From NCBI RefSeq assembly GCF_013364275.1, contig NZ_CP054932.1, positions 8,680,001 through 8,744,000 on the forward strand: a DNA stretch of 64,000 bases. The letters run 5' to 3'. Source of the stretch: Actinomadura sp. NAK00032. GTDB taxonomy: Bacteria; Actinomycetota; Actinomycetes; Streptosporangiales; Streptosporangiaceae. Below are positions 63,516 to 64,000 of the stretch, in pieces. Made by a program: the position numbers and the translations under genes. Under the pieces are notes generated by a model that saw only the letters and a list, made by a program, of their open reading frames with translations, had not been told where the DNA came from and searched no databases. Position 1 is the first letter of the stretch; each line of letters opens with the position of its first letter.

Positions 63516-64000
63516 TCAGAAGGCCCGAGAATCGGGCGCCCCGCGCTTTGCCACTAGCGTCCCCGCGAGCCTGTCATGGACGGTCTGGCGGCGCGTGCCC
63601 TCGAAGAGGACTCCGGCGTTCACGACCCAGAAGACGCTCGCGAGCACACCGAGCACGGGAATCGGCCGCATCGCGATCGGCAGCGAATAGACCGCCGCGC
63701 GGAGAACGGACTGCAGAACGCCGGGATGAGCACCGGCCTCCACCCGCTCAGCGGGGCCCTCAGCGGCCGTATCCGCGCCGGCGGCCTCTGGCGCGCCTCC
63801 AGGGACGGATTCAGGCGAGGGCGGGGCTGAGGCGTCCTTGGGCGCCTTCGCCTCTTCGGGCGGCATGGCGACGGGCACGAAGCCCGGTACGGACGCGGGG
63901 AGGAAGCTCGCTCCGCTGTTGGGCGCAGCCCCTGGCCCCCCCGCGCTCTCTCCGCCCTCCTGGCCCGCGCCGGCGGCCCTCTCGCCCGGTAGGGCGGATC
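63516..64000 (-). CDS. RDD-family membrane protein (partial, runs off right edge)
   Basis: Open on the minus strand from the edge to a stop at 63516; a GTG at 63878 is internal to the frame. The visible part has a Pro/Gly/Ala-rich stretch (NSGASFLPASVPGFVPV; PEEAKAPKDASAPPSP), then the end of an RDD domain: VLRAAVYSLPIAMRPIPVLGVLASVFWVVNAGVLFEGTRRQTVHDRLAGTLVAKR. The RRQTVHDRLAGT block is the RDD C-terminal signature. The N-terminal part with the RDD triplet and first helix lies beyond the window. Function is unknown for the family. Confidence 0.75.
   Translation of the reverse strand, partial: SALPGERAAGAGQEGGESAGGPGAAPNSGASFLPASVPGFVPVAMPPEEAKAPKDASAPPSPESVPGGAPEAAGADTAAEGPAERVEAGAHPGVLQSVLRAAVYSLPIAMRPIPVLGVLASVFWVVNAGVLFEGTRRQTVHDRLAGTLVAKRGAPDSRAF

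Noticed and set aside
62956..63690. 244-codon plus-strand frame in the lsr2-RDD gap
   Set aside because: Arg/Gly/Ser-rich without any motif, and it runs antisense into the RDD gene.

Overview
The window is GC-rich actinobacterial chromosome with dense gene packing, GTG and TTG starts, and actinomycete marker genes: a BldN-type sigma factor, Rex with a heme operon, Lsr2, ClpC, the DisA/RadA pair, a CU044_5270-family protein, and several ECF sigma factors and eukaryote-like kinases. Gene content and order resemble sporulating actinomycetes. As recalled, the Streptomyces rex-hem-bldN, acuC, proC and clpC-lsr2 blocks occur in the same relative order. An Actinomadura-like member of the Streptosporangiales is my guess. 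No rRNA, tRNA, CRISPR array, insertion sequence or phage was recognised.

Layout. Positions 1-8.4 kb hold a histidine phosphatase (cut by the left edge), a membrane Ser/Thr kinase, a LysR regulator divergent from an EamA transporter and a DHDPS-like aldolase, hemL, and a second kinase-like protein that lacks the catalytic Asp. Positions 8.4-15.2 kb are a leftward heme operon, rex-hemA-hemC-hemD(cobA)-hemB plus a small prim-pol protein, with a Rex-type operator in front of rex. Positions 15.3-18.9 kb carry a glutaredoxin-like protein, a membrane/ABM-domain fusion, a bldN homologue, a 63-codon anti-sigma remnant and an HAD phosphatase. Positions 18.9-25.6 kb hold a large AfsR-like regulator, a DrrAB-type ABC exporter, and an ECF sigma/CU044_5270 pair.

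Positions 25.7-31.8 kb are the most accessory part. They hold two overlapping hypothetical genes and two tandem RNHCP zinc-ribbon genes behind a structured leader. The leader has a 13-codon ORF (MSRPVPSVTRRRL), two copies of the same hairpin and a third stem over the Shine-Dalgarno sequence. Next come a six-cysteine secreted protein behind phased repeats and a strong 5' hairpin, a membrane HTH/NBR1-Ig protein, a proline iminopeptidase pair and an orphan immunity-like protein. Positions 31.8-37.9 kb carry a P450, LtrA, a SigJ-type sigma factor, and a block seen in most actinobacteria (acyltransferase, epimerase, 32-residue basic protein, excisionase-like HTH).

Positions 38.2-45.4 kb hold a phosphatase, AcuC, a lipase/esterase, proC, proline dehydrogenase and an LCP ligase. 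Positions 45.4-50.5 kb hold an ABC-2 exporter, TetR, a sugar isomerase, a methyltransferase and a hydrolase. Positions 50.5-54.8 kb are a genome-maintenance block (radA, disA, a lipoprotein-like gene, mutY). Positions 54.8-58.9 kb have a NADAR ADP-ribose glycosidase, a GNAT, an adenosine-deaminase-like enzyme and an HTH-nucleotidyltransferase. Positions 59-64 kb hold clpC, with ClgR-like boxes upstream, lsr2, a 1.2-kb stretch without a recognisable gene, and an RDD protein cut by the right edge.

The most notable signal is the attenuator-like leader at 26561-26669 in front of the tandem RNHCP genes.
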